From: Mesorhizobium opportunistum WSM2075
Lineage (GTDB): Bacteria; Pseudomonadota; Alphaproteobacteria; Rhizobiales; Rhizobiaceae
NCBI RefSeq assembly: GCF_000176035.2
Contig: NC_015675.1
Span: 4,778,001-4,842,000, forward strand
DNA: 64,000 nt
Direction of reading: 5' to 3'
In this document: one piece after another, positions 53,586-63,061 of the stretch
Layout of the letters: each line of letters begins with the position of its first letter
How positions within the stretch are numbered: the stretch's first letter is position 1
The notes under the pieces: generated by a model
Seen by the model: only the letters and a program-made list of their open reading frames with translations
What the model was told of the DNA's origin: nothing
The model's database searches: none
Translations under genes and position numbers: made by a program

Positions 53586-54317
53586 ATGAAACAGGCAACG
53601 ATCGCCGACGGCCCCGAGCTCACCGTGGTCGATTCCGTGCTGATGAAGCGGGTGTTCTACGCCTTCGCGGCGCTGGCCTTGCTGTCGATCGCCATCAGCC
53701 TTGGCGGCAAATGGTTCGGGCACTCCATCGCCATGGCCGGCTATACGGACGATCCGACCATCCATCAGGTGGTCATCGGCAACAATGTCATTGCCGTTCC
53801 AGCCAACACCATCCGGTTCGCCCAGGCCCGGCGCGACGGCATCGCCTCGCGTCTCGACCTTTATCTTCGCTATCCGCAGATGGACGGCTTCAGTGCGGCG
53901 GCGAGCGACGACTTCAATCACACCGGGACAGCCAAGAACATCATTTTCCTGTCCTTCGAACAGCAGATGATGTCGCGCGACATGAGCGGCCGGTTCGCGC
54001 CGATCTACAGTGCTCTGATCGTCCAGCCCGGCATTCCCGGGCCTGGCGGCACGACGGTCTACGGCTTCAACGAGAAGTCAGGCTACCTGAACGAGGTGCT
54101 GGTCGTCGGCAAGCGGGAGGGCAAGGACCCCTTCGTGGCGCGATGCCTGAGCGGGCCGAGCGCCGGCGAATCGCTGGCGCCCTGCGAGCGGGATATCCAT
54201 GTCGGCGAGGATCTCAGCCTCACCTATCGTTTTCCGAAAGAGTTTCTCGATGATTGGCAGGCGCTCGACGCGGCAATGACGGACGAGGCCGCGCGAATCC
54301 TGAAAACCGGGCACTGA
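53586..54317 (+). CDS. Single-pass membrane protein of unknown function
   Basis: Predicted 243-residue protein with a short cytosolic N-terminus, one transmembrane helix (about residues 20-38, VFYAFAALALLSIAISLG) and a periplasmic domain of about 200 residues holding NNVIAVPANTIRFAQARRDG and two Cys (ARCLSG, LAPCERD) that could pair. ATG 53586 has GAGG upstream; a longer frame from 53481 lacks one. Divergent from the three-helix membrane protein. No named family recognised. Confidence 0.75.
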   Translation: MKQATIADGPELTVVDSVLMKRVFYAFAALALLSIAISLGGKWFGHSIAMAGYTDDPTIHQVVIGNNVIAVPANTIRFAQARRDGIASRLDLYLRYPQMDGFSAAASDDFNHTGTAKNIIFLSFEQQMMSRDMSGRFAPIYSALIVQPGIPGPGGTTVYGFNEKSGYLNEVLVVGKREGKDPFVARCLSGPSAGESLAPCERDIHVGEDLSLTYRFPKEFLDDWQALDAAMTDEAARILKTGH

Positions 54318-54373
54318 CGGACAGGTGCCGAGGCCGGCCGCGCTCGACGCGGCCCGCCATGAAAATAGCTGGC

Positions 54374-54577
54374 TCAGGCCAGATCGATGTCGAGGATCGC
54401 CATCGAGAAATTGTAGTCGCCGTCGTCCTCATCCTTGAAGACGATGCCGAGGAACTCTTCACCGACATAGACTTCGGCCGAATCCTCTTTGCGCGGCCGT
54501 GCCTTGACCATAAGCTTGGGGTTCTGGAAGACGCGCTTGAAATAGGCGTCCAGCTTTCTGATTTCGTCCGGCTTCAA
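54374..54577 (-). CDS. DUF3126 family protein
   Basis: Predicted 67-residue cytoplasmic protein: KPDEIRKLDAYFKRVFQNPK and AEVYVGEEFLGIVFKDEDDG match DUF3126, a small alphaproteobacterial family often encoded after cysE. Start is TTG 54577, with GGAGAAG 7 bases upstream. The tail is acidic. Function unknown. It is 152 bases downstream of cysE on the same strand. Confidence 0.85.
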   Translation of the reverse strand: MKPDEIRKLDAYFKRVFQNPKLMVKARPRKEDSAEVYVGEEFLGIVFKDEDDGDYNFSMAILDIDLA

Positions 54578-54729
54578 CAGTCTTCTCCGATCATCGGGCT
54601 TGCTGGTTTGAAGGGCGCTTCTGGCACGTCGACAATGGCGATGTAAAGGCAAGCCCGCTGTATTGCACCGGAAGCCGCAGCGCCGCCGGGCAATCGCGAT
54701 CACGCCAGGCAGCACGCCGGCGTGGAAAA

Positions 54730-55578
54730 TCAGATGTCGAAGCTGACCACCTGGTCCATCGTCTGCGACGGCAGCAACTGGTCCATCTGGCGCGAAGGCT
54801 GATCGCAGCCGGTCTCGCCGACGACACGGGCCGGCACGCCGGCAACGGTCTTGTTGTGCGGCACCGGTGACAGCACCACCGAGCCGGCGGCGATCTTGGA
54901 GCAGTGGCCGATCTCGATGTTGCCGAGGATCTTGGCGCCGGCGCCGATCAGCACGCCACGGCGGATCTTGGGGTGGCGGTCGCCGCCGGCCTTGCCGGTG
55001 CCGCCCAGCGTCACGCCGTGCAGAATCGATACGTCGTCCTCGATGACCGCGGTCTCGCCGACGACGAGGCCGGTGGCGTGATCGATGAAGATGCCCATGC
55101 CGATGCGCGCGGCCGGGTTGATGTCGGTCTGGAAGACCGAGGACGAGCGGCTCTGCAGGTAGAGCGCGAAATCCTTGCGACCCTGGTTCCACAGCCAATG
55201 CGCCAGCCGATGGGTCTGGATGGCGTGAAAGCCCTTGAAATAAAGAACCGGCATGATGAACCGGTCGCAGGCCGGGTCGCGGTCATAATAGGCCTGGATG
55301 TCGACGCGCACCGTGGTCGGCCAGCCCTTGTCGTCGGCCAGCATCGATTTGAAGGTCTGGCGGATGAGGTCGGAGCCGATATCCTGATGGGCGAGCCGCT
55401 CGGCGATCCGGTGGATCACGGCCTCTTCCAGGCTCTCCTGATTGAGGATCGTCGAATAGAGGAAGGCGGCAAGCAGCGGATCGCGGTTGACCGCTTCCAT
55501 CGCTTCGTCACGGATCGAACGCCAGATCGGATCGACCGGCTGCAACGCGCTGTGGCGGGAAATGCTGATGCTGTTCAT
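54730..55578 (-). CDS. cysE: Serine O-acetyltransferase
   Basis: Predicted 282-residue enzyme that acetylates serine for cysteine synthesis. An N-terminal helical domain (PIWRSIRDEAMEAVNRDPLL) is followed by a left-handed beta-helix with ATGLVVGETAVIEDDVSILH and GGTGKAGGDRHPKI. The ATG at 55578 gives the family N-terminus. The C-terminal tail ends in Ile (SFDI), as is usual for CysE, where the terminal Ile docks into cysteine synthase. Confidence 0.95.
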   Translation of the reverse strand: MNSISISRHSALQPVDPIWRSIRDEAMEAVNRDPLLAAFLYSTILNQESLEEAVIHRIAERLAHQDIGSDLIRQTFKSMLADDKGWPTTVRVDIQAYYDRDPACDRFIMPVLYFKGFHAIQTHRLAHWLWNQGRKDFALYLQSRSSSVFQTDINPAARIGMGIFIDHATGLVVGETAVIEDDVSILHGVTLGGTGKAGGDRHPKIRRGVLIGAGAKILGNIEIGHCSKIAAGSVVLSPVPHNKTVAGVPARVVGETGCDQPSRQMDQLLPSQTMDQVVSFDI

Positions 55579-55723
55579 CGACGTCTTGTCCTGCGTCCTG
55601 CTAGCTTGCCTGTGGTGCTGCCTGCTATCCGGCCGCACATATAGGCCAGATCATAGCACGATTGAACTCAATTTTCCTTAGTGCTCTGTCAAATGGATTT
55701 GGTTCGCAGGAATTCAAGCAGCC

Positions 55724-56329
55724 ATGGAAAACGAACCCTTGATCGACAATGCAGTGAAAACCGAGCTTTCGGCGCTCTACCAGGCAAAGGGCCGCCACTA
55801 CCACAACCTTGCCCACATCGAGGCGATGCTGGCGCTGGCTGGCGACTATCGGCGGCTGCTCAGCGACCCCCAGGCCGTCGAGGCGGCAATCTGGTTCCAC
55901 GACGCCATCTACGACAGCAAGGCCAAGGACAATGAGGCCAAAAGTGCGGCTCTTGCCGAGAAATGGCTCGCAGGCCGCATCGATGCCGGGCGCCTGAGCC
56001 GTATCAGCGCGATGATCCTGGCCACCGCAACGCATGAACCGCCCCGGTTCGACGACGCAACGGCGACGCGGGACGCCAGCCTGTTCCTCGACATGGATCT
56101 GTCGATCCTGGGTGCCGGGCCGGATGCTTTCGACGCCTATGAGCGCGCGGTCCGCCGCGAATATGACTGGGTCGAGGAGCCGATGTGGCGTGCCGGCCGC
56201 GGCGCGGTGCTGACGAATTTCCTTGCCCGTCCGCACATCTTCCACACGGAGGAATTTCGCCAACGTTTCGAGCCGCAGGCCAGGCTGAACATGGCACGGT
56301 CGCTGGAGGCGCTGCAGAAGCCTGCGTGA
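55724..56329 (+). CDS. HD-domain predicted metal-dependent phosphohydrolase
   Basis: Predicted 201-residue cytoplasmic protein. Metal-ligand motifs are HYHNLAHI (about residues 25-32), the HD pair at 59-60 (WFHDAIYD) and a later Asp in LDMDLSILG. It resembles the conserved HD-superfamily hydrolases of about 200 residues found across proteobacteria; the substrate is unknown. ATG 55724 is divergent from cysE. Confidence 0.85.
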   Translation: MENEPLIDNAVKTELSALYQAKGRHYHNLAHIEAMLALAGDYRRLLSDPQAVEAAIWFHDAIYDSKAKDNEAKSAALAEKWLAGRIDAGRLSRISAMILATATHEPPRFDDATATRDASLFLDMDLSILGAGPDAFDAYERAVRREYDWVEEPMWRAGRGAVLTNFLARPHIFHTEEFRQRFEPQARLNMARSLEALQKPA

Positions 56330-56564
56330 TCGGTCCCCGCGACGCCCTTGTGTAGGTCACCTTAAGTAGTTCGTGCCACCGGGGCAGTATCGAACAGGGC
56401 CCCGAGAAACGCCTGGACAAGCGAGCGCTGGGCATCGGTCTTGCGGTAGGCGACCCGGTGGATGGAGCTGAACGCATAGGCCCTCGGCTTGATTGCTGTG
56501 CGTGCTCGCAAAGTCGGTTCAAGGCCCAAGGGGCCGAGACTGAGCCCGGCACTGGCGCGCAGCT

Positions 56565-57332
56565 TCAAAGCGGATGTTCGGCGTAGAACTCCAGCACGCG
56601 CTGCTTGAAGGTCTTGTCCCCGACCGCCAGCATATGGTCCCTGCCCTCGATGTGAAATGCCCTGGCGTTCGGCATCAGGGCGGCTAGCTCGTCCGGCGAA
56701 CCGCCAATGTCGTCGGTGGTGCCGACCGCGATCAGCGTCGGTTGGGAGATGCGGGCAATATCGTCCTCGCTCAACAGCTCCCGCGATTTGGCGATGCAGG
56801 CGGCAAGCGCCCGGCGGTCGCTGCGGGTCTGGTCGGCGAAGGCACGAAACGAGCGGCCGCGCGGATGGGTGGTCGTGACCGGATCGTCGGCAAGAAGGGC
56901 CGCGGCGATCGGATCCCAGTCGCCGACACCGTCGATCATGCCGATGCCGAGGCCGCCGAAGACCAGCGTCGCCACCTTGTCCGGGTCTGACAGCGCCAAG
57001 AACGCCGCGATACGCGCGCCCATCGAATAACCCATCACGTGCGCACGTTCGATGCCGAGATGATCCAGCAGGGCGGCCGCGTCGGAGGCCATGGCGTCGG
57101 GCGTGTAGTCGGCCTCGTCATAGCTCTTGGACGACGACCCGTGGCCGCGATTGTCGAAGGCGATGGCGCGGTAGCCGGCATCGTTGAGCGTCTTGAACCA
57201 GCCGGGCGACACCCAGTTGACATAGTGGCTCGAAGCGAAGCCGTGGATCATCAGCACCGGATCGCCCTCGCCCGATGCCGGCTGGCGGTCGAGGAAGGCA
57301 AGATCGAAACCGTCATGTGAAAAATACTGCAT
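56565..57332 (-). CDS. Alpha/beta-fold hydrolase
   Basis: Predicted 255-residue cytoplasmic hydrolase. The oxyanion segment is VLMIHGFASS, the nucleophile Ser103 lies in GYSMGARIA, and the catalytic His is in EGRDHML. The strand AIAFDNRGHGSS is typical. Substrate unknown. ATG 57332 gives the usual short N-terminus; the longer frame beyond it is not homologous. It follows DUF192 by 19 bases and probably shares its transcript with the cold-shock gene. Confidence 0.9.
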   Translation of the reverse strand: MQYFSHDGFDLAFLDRQPASGEGDPVLMIHGFASSHYVNWVSPGWFKTLNDAGYRAIAFDNRGHGSSSKSYDEADYTPDAMASDAAALLDHLGIERAHVMGYSMGARIAAFLALSDPDKVATLVFGGLGIGMIDGVGDWDPIAAALLADDPVTTTHPRGRSFRAFADQTRSDRRALAACIAKSRELLSEDDIARISQPTLIAVGTTDDIGGSPDELAALMPNARAFHIEGRDHMLAVGDKTFKQRVLEFYAEHPL

Positions 57333-57351
57333 CAGCGACCCGCCTGCGTAC

Positions 57352-57912
57352 TCAACCGCCGCCGTTGGGCGCATCGCCCTTGTCGGCCGGCGGCACGCCA
57401 GGCCCCGATGCGGTGCCGATCGCCGGATGGCGCAACAGATCGCCGTCCGCGATACCGTCCCGGGCGGCCGTGCCGGCCTTGAGTTCGAGCACGAAGCGGA
57501 CCGGCTCGCCTGGCGACACGATCGCCTCGGATTGCGGCTCACCTTGCTTGATCGCCCGGATCCTGCCGTCCTGGCCGACAAAGATCAGATCGAGCGGCAT
57601 CGGCGTGTTCTTCATCCAGAAATTGACCTCACGGGTCTCGTCGAAGACGAACAGCATGCCATGATCGTCGGCCATGTCCTTGCGGAACATCAGGCCGGCC
57701 TCCCGCTCTGCCTCGTTATCGGCGACTTCGATCGAAAAGGAGCGTTCGCCGCTTTTCGTGGCCGCGACCAGCGGCGTCGGGTCGACAGGAAGGAGCATCG
57801 CCCGGCCATCGGCCGCGCTGGGTACCTGGAAATAGAAGAAAGCGCCTGCGGCGATGATGACGGCAGCAACGGCGCAGATCACGCCCGCCGTCAGCCAGTT
57901 CCTGTGAGCCAT
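57352..57912 (-). CDS. DUF192 family membrane-anchored protein
   Basis: Predicted 186-residue periplasmic protein with an N-terminal anchor (residues 7-29) and a DUF192 domain (about 55-160) containing EREAGLMFRKDMADDHGMLF and VNFWMKNTPMPLDLIFV. The role of the family is unknown. The C-terminus is Gly/Pro-rich. In rhizobia it commonly follows a cold-shock gene, as here with a 23-base gap. Confidence 0.92.
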   Translation of the reverse strand: MAHRNWLTAGVICAVAAVIIAAGAFFYFQVPSAADGRAMLLPVDPTPLVAATKSGERSFSIEVADNEAEREAGLMFRKDMADDHGMLFVFDETREVNFWMKNTPMPLDLIFVGQDGRIRAIKQGEPQSEAIVSPGEPVRFVLELKAGTAARDGIADGDLLRHPAIGTASGPGVPPADKGDAPNGGG

Positions 57913-57935
57913 ACGAAATCCTCGGCCGGGTCGCC

Positions 57936-58532
57936 CTAATGCGAGACCGGCAAGGTACCCATATCAGGGTGAATTTCGGCGGCCATAAGGCCTTTGTCAC
58001 CGCGCCCGAAACGGACCAGCACGACCTGTCCAGGCCGAAGCTCGGTGATGCCGTAGCGGCGCAAGGTCTCCATATGGACGAAAATGTCCTCGGTACCCTC
58101 GCCGCGCGTCAGGAAGCCAAATCCCTTGGTGCGGTTGAACCATTTGACCAAGGCACGTTCGAGCCCGCTCTCCGGCGTCACCGAGACATGGGTGCGCTGC
58201 TCCTGCATTTCCGCGGGATGGACGGCGGTGGTGACATCCATGGACAGCACGCGGAAGGCCTGCAGGCCGCGCTCACCCTGTTTGACAAGGCAGACCACGC
58301 GCGCGCCTTCCAGGGCTGTCTGGAAGCCGTCCCGTCGAAGACATGTCACATGGAGGAGGATATCGCCCGAAATACCGTCATCCGGAAGGATGAACCCGTA
58401 CCCCTTGGCCACATCGAACCACTTGATGGCGCCGGCTATTTCGACGAGATCGGCAGCATCGCCGCCTTCGTCGCGCGTCAAGGCGTCGCCAAGGGTATCG
58501 GCCCGCCCCGTCAAAGAGGCCTTTTCCCCCAT
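57936..58532 (-). CDS. Double cold-shock-domain protein
   Basis: Predicted 198-residue nucleic-acid-binding protein with two cold-shock domains (about residues 32-100 and 128-196). Each has RNP1 (KGYGFI, KGFGFL) and RNP2-like strands (ILLHV, IFVHM). Single-domain Csps are about 70 residues, so this is the two-domain form found in alphaproteobacteria. It probably acts as an RNA chaperone. ATG 58532 follows GGGGG; a promoter with TTGCAC and TTAATC lies upstream. Confidence 0.92.
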   Translation of the reverse strand: MGEKASLTGRADTLGDALTRDEGGDAADLVEIAGAIKWFDVAKGYGFILPDDGISGDILLHVTCLRRDGFQTALEGARVVCLVKQGERGLQAFRVLSMDVTTAVHPAEMQEQRTHVSVTPESGLERALVKWFNRTKGFGFLTRGEGTEDIFVHMETLRRYGITELRPGQVVLVRFGRGDKGLMAAEIHPDMGTLPVSH

Positions 58533-58580
58533 AAGAATGCCCCCTCTTTTCAAGAACACCGCAACTGATTCTTGATACCA

Positions 58581-58610
58581 GATTAACACCGGCGCTTCCC
58601 GTGTGTGCAA
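58581..58610 (-). promoter_or_regulatory. Sigma-70-type promoter of the cold-shock gene
   Basis: On the minus strand TTGCAC and TTAATC are separated by 18 bases, about 50 bases before the start codon at 58532. Confidence 0.35.
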
Positions 58611-58748
58611 GACCTGACGTGCCTTTTTTCACGGTTCATTGCGGGAATACCGTATTTGTTCTTTGCCGGCATCCCCGCGGCCCGACGATTGCCCTTTGAG
58701 CGACCCGACCCTATGTTGCGCCGCAACCCAACAAATCGAGGAAAACAC

Positions 58749-59189
58749 ATGCGCTATCTGCACACCATGGTCCGCATCGCCGATGTCGATGCCTCGCTCG
58801 ATTTCTATTGCAACAAGCTCGGCCTGAAGGAAGTGCGCCGCTATGAAAACGAGCAGGGCCGCTACACGCTGATCTTCCTCGCCGCGCCGGAAGACGAGCA
58901 AAGCGGCATCAACGAGAAGGCACCGCTGGTCGAACTCACCTACAATTGGGATTCGGAAGACTACAAGGGCGGGCGCAATTTTGGCCACCTCGCCTATGAG
59001 GTCGACGACATCTATGCCACCTGCCAGCGGCTGATGGACAGCGGCGTCACCATCAACCGGCCGCCGCGTGACGGCAACATGGCCTTCGTCAGGTCACCCG
59101 ACGGCATCTCCATCGAGCTTTTGCAGAAAGGTCCGGCCAAGGCCAAGGCCGAGCCCTGGGCTTCGATGGCGAACACCGGAAGCTGGTAA
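58749..59189 (+). CDS. gloA: Lactoylglutathione lyase (glyoxalase I)
   Basis: Predicted 146-residue metalloenzyme that converts the methylglyoxal-glutathione adduct to S-lactoylglutathione. It has [20 protein letters not shown] at the start with a metal His, [15 protein letters not shown] with the second His, and [12 protein letters not shown] with the last Glu. Length is normal. ATG 58749 follows GAGGAAA. Confidence 0.94.
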   Translation: MRYLHTMVRIADVDASLDFYCNKLGLKEVRRYENEQGRYTLIFLAAPEDEQSGINEKAPLVELTYNWDSEDYKGGRNFGHLAYEVDDIYATCQRLMDSGVTINRPPRDGNMAFVRSPDGISIELLQKGPAKAKAEPWASMANTGSW

Positions 59190-59330
59190 GCTTCCATCCA
59201 TGCCGGGCGAATATTGCCCGGCGGCCTTTGGCGTTCGGCAACACAGCGCCTATCTGTCCGATGTCGCGCCGGCTTTGAACCGCCGGCGCCTTGTCATGCC
59301 AATGGGCGTCCGCCCGCGGAGAATTCAGTC

Positions 59331-59624
59331 ATGCCGTCCAGCCATGCCGACGTCGCCACCGAACATGCCAGCCGCTATTTGCAGCAATTGTGCAAGCACT
59401 GGGCGCACAAATTCCCGGTCGAGTTCGATCCCACCCATGGCACGATCGATCTCTCGCTCGGCCGCACCACAATGGATGCCGATGCAAGTGCGCTGCACAT
59501 CGCGGTATCGACTGACGAAGCAGGCTCGCTCGAGCGCCTGGAAAGCGTTGTTGCCGATCATATCAAGCGCTTTGCCTTCCGCGAAGAGTTGAGTTTCGAC
59601 TGGAAGCGGGCTCCGGCGGCGTAG
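59331..59624 (+). CDS. DUF2218 family protein
   Basis: Predicted 97-residue cytoplasmic protein. It shows ATEHASRYLQQLCKHWAHKF, a strand pair (VEFDPTHGTIDLSLG) and DHIKRFAFREELSFDWKR, all typical of DUF2218. Homologues occur near siderophore or iron-uptake genes in some species; no such context exists here. A GCGGAG site precedes ATG 59331. Convergent with the DUF1697 gene, 2 bases apart. Confidence 0.9.
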   Translation: MPSSHADVATEHASRYLQQLCKHWAHKFPVEFDPTHGTIDLSLGRTTMDADASALHIAVSTDEAGSLERLESVVADHIKRFAFREELSFDWKRAPAA

Positions 59625-59626
59625 TC

Positions 59627-60181
59627 CTAGTTCTTGCCGGCCTTACCGGCCATTTCCAGCAACGCCAGCACCGAGCGCCAGTTGCGCGCCGTGCAAGGCA
59701 CCTTCAGAACGCGCGGAATGAGGTTGGCAAATACTGATTTGCCGAGCCCGTCCGGCGCGCTGAGGTAGAGCACGTCTCCCTTGATTTCGAAGCGCTCGGG
59801 GCCGGTGCACTTTTCGGCGAGCCGCGCCACCTCTTCGGCGGTCGGCTCACGCTCCAGTGCATAGGCGTGGAGCTTGGTATGGTCGGCGGCCGCTTCCGGA
59901 TAGGGATTTTCGTTCACCAGCCGTTCGAACCAGGAGAGATCGCGCACCATGATGCGCGAATGAAAACCCCATTTCTTCTCGAAGGCCGCCTCGATCTGCT
60001 TTGTCAGCGTGGCGGCATCGCCCTTCCTGGCCCGGAACACGGCATTGCCGCTCTGCACATAGGTGGCGACTTCGGAAAAGCCGAGATCCTCGAAGAACGC
60101 CCGCAGCTCCGCCATCTTGACGATGCGGTTGCCGCCGACATTGATCCCGGAAAACAGGGCGATGAAGGTTTTTGCGCTCAT
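59627..60181 (-). CDS. DUF1697 family protein
   Basis: Predicted 184-residue cytoplasmic protein. FIALFSGINVGGNRIVKMAE, the segment VATYVQSGNAVF, and KVPCTARNWRSVLAL near the end are diagnostic of DUF1697. The function is unknown. Its start overlaps the ilvA stop by four bases, so it is coupled to ilvA. Confidence 0.92.
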   Translation of the reverse strand: MSAKTFIALFSGINVGGNRIVKMAELRAFFEDLGFSEVATYVQSGNAVFRARKGDAATLTKQIEAAFEKKWGFHSRIMVRDLSWFERLVNENPYPEAAADHTKLHAYALEREPTAEEVARLAEKCTGPERFEIKGDVLYLSAPDGLGKSVFANLIPRVLKVPCTARNWRSVLALLEMAGKAGKN

Positions 60182-61434
60182 ATGATGAACCCCGCCAACG
60201 TCTCGTTGTCGGTGATATCCTGATACTGGACGCCTTCAGCCTCGAAATTCGCCTTCAGCAGATCGAAATTACGGCGATCCTTGGTTTCGATGCCGATCAG
60301 AACCGAGCCGAAATTGCGCGCCGACTTCTTCAGATATTCAAAGCGCGCGATGTCGTCGTCGGGCCCAAGCATTTCGAGGAAGTCGCGCAGCGCGCCCGGC
60401 CGCTGCGGAAAGCGGATGATGAAGTATTTCTTCAGGCCCTCGAAGCGCAGCGCCCGCTCCTTGACATCGGGCAGCCGCTCGAAATCGAAATTGCCGCCGG
60501 AGACCACGGCGACAATGGTCTTGCCCCGGATCTCCTTCCTGGAAAAATCCTTCAGCGCATCGATCGCCAGCGCGCCGGCCGGCTCCAGCACGACGCCTTC
60601 GACATTGAGCATCTCGATCATGGTGGCGCAGAGCCGGTTTTCCGGGATGAGCCGCACCGTGTCGGCGGCGAACTCCCTGAGATGCCGCAGCGGTTCGCGG
60701 CCGATCTCGGCGACCGCGGCACCGTCGACGAAATTGTCGACCTTGGCGAGCTTCAGCCGCTTTCCCGCCGCAAGGCTCTCGCGCAGGCTCGGCGCCCCGG
60801 CCGGCTCGCAGAAGACGAAACGCGCCTCCCGGCCCTGATCGGCGAAGTAGTGCGTCACCCCGGCAGCCAGGCCTCCGCCGCCGACCGGCAGCATGACGAT
60901 GTCGGGCATGCGCGCGCCCGGCATCTGGTCCGCGATCTCATAGGCGACCGTCGCCTGTCCCTCGATGATGTCCTTGTGATCGAAGGGCGGCACCATGTGG
61001 GCGCCGGAGCTTTCAGTGAATTCGAAGGCGGCGCGATAGCAGTCGTCGAAGAAGTCGCCGACCAGCCTGATCTCGACGAAGTCGCCGCCGAACAGCCTGG
61101 TCTTGTCGATCTTCTGCTGCGGCGTGGTCACCGGCATGAACACCACGCCCTTCCTGCCGAAATGGCGGCAGACGAACGCGAAGCCCTGCGCATGGTTGCC
61201 CGCGGAAGCGCAGACGAACAGTTCGGCCTGGTTGCCGGCGGCAAGCGCCTTGCGGAAGAAGTTGAAAGCGCCACGGATCTTGTAGGACCGAACGGGGCTC
61301 AGATCCTCGCGCTTCAGCAGCACCCGCGCCCCGGTCTTTTTCGACAGATAGTCATTCTCCTGCAGCGGCGTCTCCGGAAAAATCTGACGGATCGCGGCAG
61401 CAGCGGTGGCGACGCGCGAGGAAAAGCTGGTCAT
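60178..61434 (-). CDS. ilvA: Threonine ammonia-lyase (threonine deaminase)
   Basis: Predicted 418-residue PLP enzyme that makes 2-oxobutanoate for isoleucine synthesis. Lys52 in SYKIRGAFNFF binds PLP, SAGNHAQGFAFVC is the substrate loop, PVGGGGLAAG binds phosphate, and a single C-terminal ACT-like regulatory domain starts near residue 335 (FIIRFPQRPGALRDFLEMLG). This is the shorter IlvA form. ATG 61434 gives the family start rather than the longer frame from 61476. Confidence 0.94.
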   Translation of the reverse strand: MTSFSSRVATAAAAIRQIFPETPLQENDYLSKKTGARVLLKREDLSPVRSYKIRGAFNFFRKALAAGNQAELFVCASAGNHAQGFAFVCRHFGRKGVVFMPVTTPQQKIDKTRLFGGDFVEIRLVGDFFDDCYRAAFEFTESSGAHMVPPFDHKDIIEGQATVAYEIADQMPGARMPDIVMLPVGGGGLAAGVTHYFADQGREARFVFCEPAGAPSLRESLAAGKRLKLAKVDNFVDGAAVAEIGREPLRHLREFAADTVRLIPENRLCATMIEMLNVEGVVLEPAGALAIDALKDFSRKEIRGKTIVAVVSGGNFDFERLPDVKERALRFEGLKKYFIIRFPQRPGALRDFLEMLGPDDDIARFEYLKKSARNFGSVLIGIETKDRRNFDLLKANFEAEGVQYQDITDNETLAGFII

Positions 61435-61843
61435 GGCAAGATCATCCTGGACCGCCCGCAGGCGAGTTAGACCCAACCCTATTGCACATCCGGCAGGGCA
61501 AGACCATTGTCCGATTGGCGTCGCGCCAACTGCAACATGTTCCTGTCATAATTGCAGTCACTTGAAGGCGTTTGTTGATGTCCTCTGCAAACGGTGTGAG
61601 CGCGCATCGTCGGTGTCGCTCGCGGCATCCGGCCGAGCCCTGGGGTGCTGGCCTTCCGCGGCGTTCCAGCCCTCCTGCCGTCGTTTGGCTTTCGCGCAAC
61701 AGTAGGATGGCCATCGCCGGGCGCCGATGAGATTTCGGCTGGACACGACTTACTTCCGCCGCACTTTGGCCTGCTGGGGAGATATCGCGGAGGGTGGACG
61801 GCCCTTGTTTGGGCCCGGGTGGAATTTGACGTGGAATTTTGAC
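61435..61843. other. Intergenic region between ilvA and the DUF900 gene
   Basis: No credible gene in these 409 bases. It is a divergent region and must hold both promoters, but I see no clear -35/-10 pair or operator. An in-frame extension of the DUF900 protein to 61727 is not plausible because it would bury the lipoprotein signal. Confidence 0.45.
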
Positions 61844-62917
61844 GTGCATTTGAAGACGATTTGCATTCTTGCGCTTGCCTTGCTGGTTGCGGGCTGCGGC
61901 GGCCGGCAAACCGAGGAACTGCTCGGTAGCGCGGTCATGGCCGTACCGGTGACGGAAATCGCCGGCAACCATTCGATCTTCATCGCCACGACGCGCAAGC
62001 ATTCCGACGATCCAAACAAGGTCTTCGATGGCGAACGCTCGGCGACGCTGAACTACGCACGCGTCAACGTCACCGTGCCAGGCGTCCACCAGACCGGCCA
62101 GATCGAGCGGCGCTCGCGTGGCAAATCGAACGATCCGGCCAAGTATTTCATGGCCTCCGAGGTCGTCGGCTACGACACCCAGCCGAAATTCTCCAGTGCG
62201 CTCAACGCCGACATCGCCGCGCGCGGCGGCCGCGTCATGGTCTTCGTCCATGGCTACAACACCGGCTTCGACGATGCCGTCTACCGCCTGACCCAGATCG
62301 TCCACGATTCCGGTTATCCTGGCACACCCGTGCTGTTCTCCTGGGCCTCGGGCGCCAAGACCACCGACTATGTCTACGACAAGGAAAGTGCCAGTGCCGC
62401 TCGCGACCAGCTCGAAGTGACCTTGCGCATGCTGCAGCAGTCCGGCGCGCGGCGTATCGACATTGTAGCGCATTCGATGGGAACCTGGGTGACCATGGAA
62501 ACGCTGCGCCAGATGGCCATCAGCGGCGACCGCGACCTCGGCGGCAAGCTCGGCGACGTGGTGCTTGCCTCGCCCGACATCGACGTCGACGTGTTCAAGA
62601 GCCAGATGCGCCGCTACGGCAAGCCGGACAAGCCGTTCATCCTGCTGTTATCGGACGACGACCGGGCGCTCAGGCTCTCCGGCCTGATCGCCGGTTCGCG
62701 GCCGCGCGTCGGCGACTACAAGGATGCCGCCGATCTTGCCACCTATGGCGTGACGGTGGTCGATCTCTCCAAGGTCAAGGGCAGCGACAGCTTCAACCAT
62801 ACGAAATTCGCCGACAATCCGGCCCTGGTGAAGATGATCGGCCAGCGGCTGCGCGAGGATGACGGCTTTGCCAGCGACCGCGACGTGACCGACCGCATCA
62901 GCCTGCTCGGACAATAG
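61844..62917 (+). CDS. DUF900 alpha/beta-hydrolase lipoprotein, copy 1
   Basis: Predicted 357-residue lipoprotein. A GTG start gives a short signal (LKTICILALALLVAGC) with lipid on Cys18. The DUF900 hydrolase domain has VMVFVHGYNTGFDDAVYRL and the nucleophile Ser211 in VAHSMGTWVT, followed by GGKLGDVVLASPDIDVDVFK. A catalytic His is probably in FNHTKFADN. Substrate unknown; lipid or ester hydrolysis at the inner or outer membrane is plausible. A close paralogue follows at 63062. Starts at 61844 (GTG) and 61850 (TTG) are both possible. Confidence 0.87.
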   Translation: MHLKTICILALALLVAGCGGRQTEELLGSAVMAVPVTEIAGNHSIFIATTRKHSDDPNKVFDGERSATLNYARVNVTVPGVHQTGQIERRSRGKSNDPAKYFMASEVVGYDTQPKFSSALNADIAARGGRVMVFVHGYNTGFDDAVYRLTQIVHDSGYPGTPVLFSWASGAKTTDYVYDKESASAARDQLEVTLRMLQQSGARRIDIVAHSMGTWVTMETLRQMAISGDRDLGGKLGDVVLASPDIDVDVFKSQMRRYGKPDKPFILLLSDDDRALRLSGLIAGSRPRVGDYKDAADLATYGVTVVDLSKVKGSDSFNHTKFADNPALVKMIGQRLREDDGFASDRDVTDRISLLGQ

Positions 62918-63061
62918 ATGCGGGCGCAGCGGATTGCGCCGTGCCCGCTCACCATTGCCGAGCCGTCAATCCACTTTGAACTGGACCGCGCCGGTCACTG
63001 GCCTTATCGGAATAGTCAGCGACGTCATGCGTTTGACGTCCCCCGCTGCGGGAGCCAACGT

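Noticed and set aside
56362..56568. Frame of 68 codons after the alpha/beta hydrolase, possible remnant of a regulator
   Set aside because: The TTG start overlaps the hydrolase stop as in an operon, but the product matches no domain I can name and could be chance.
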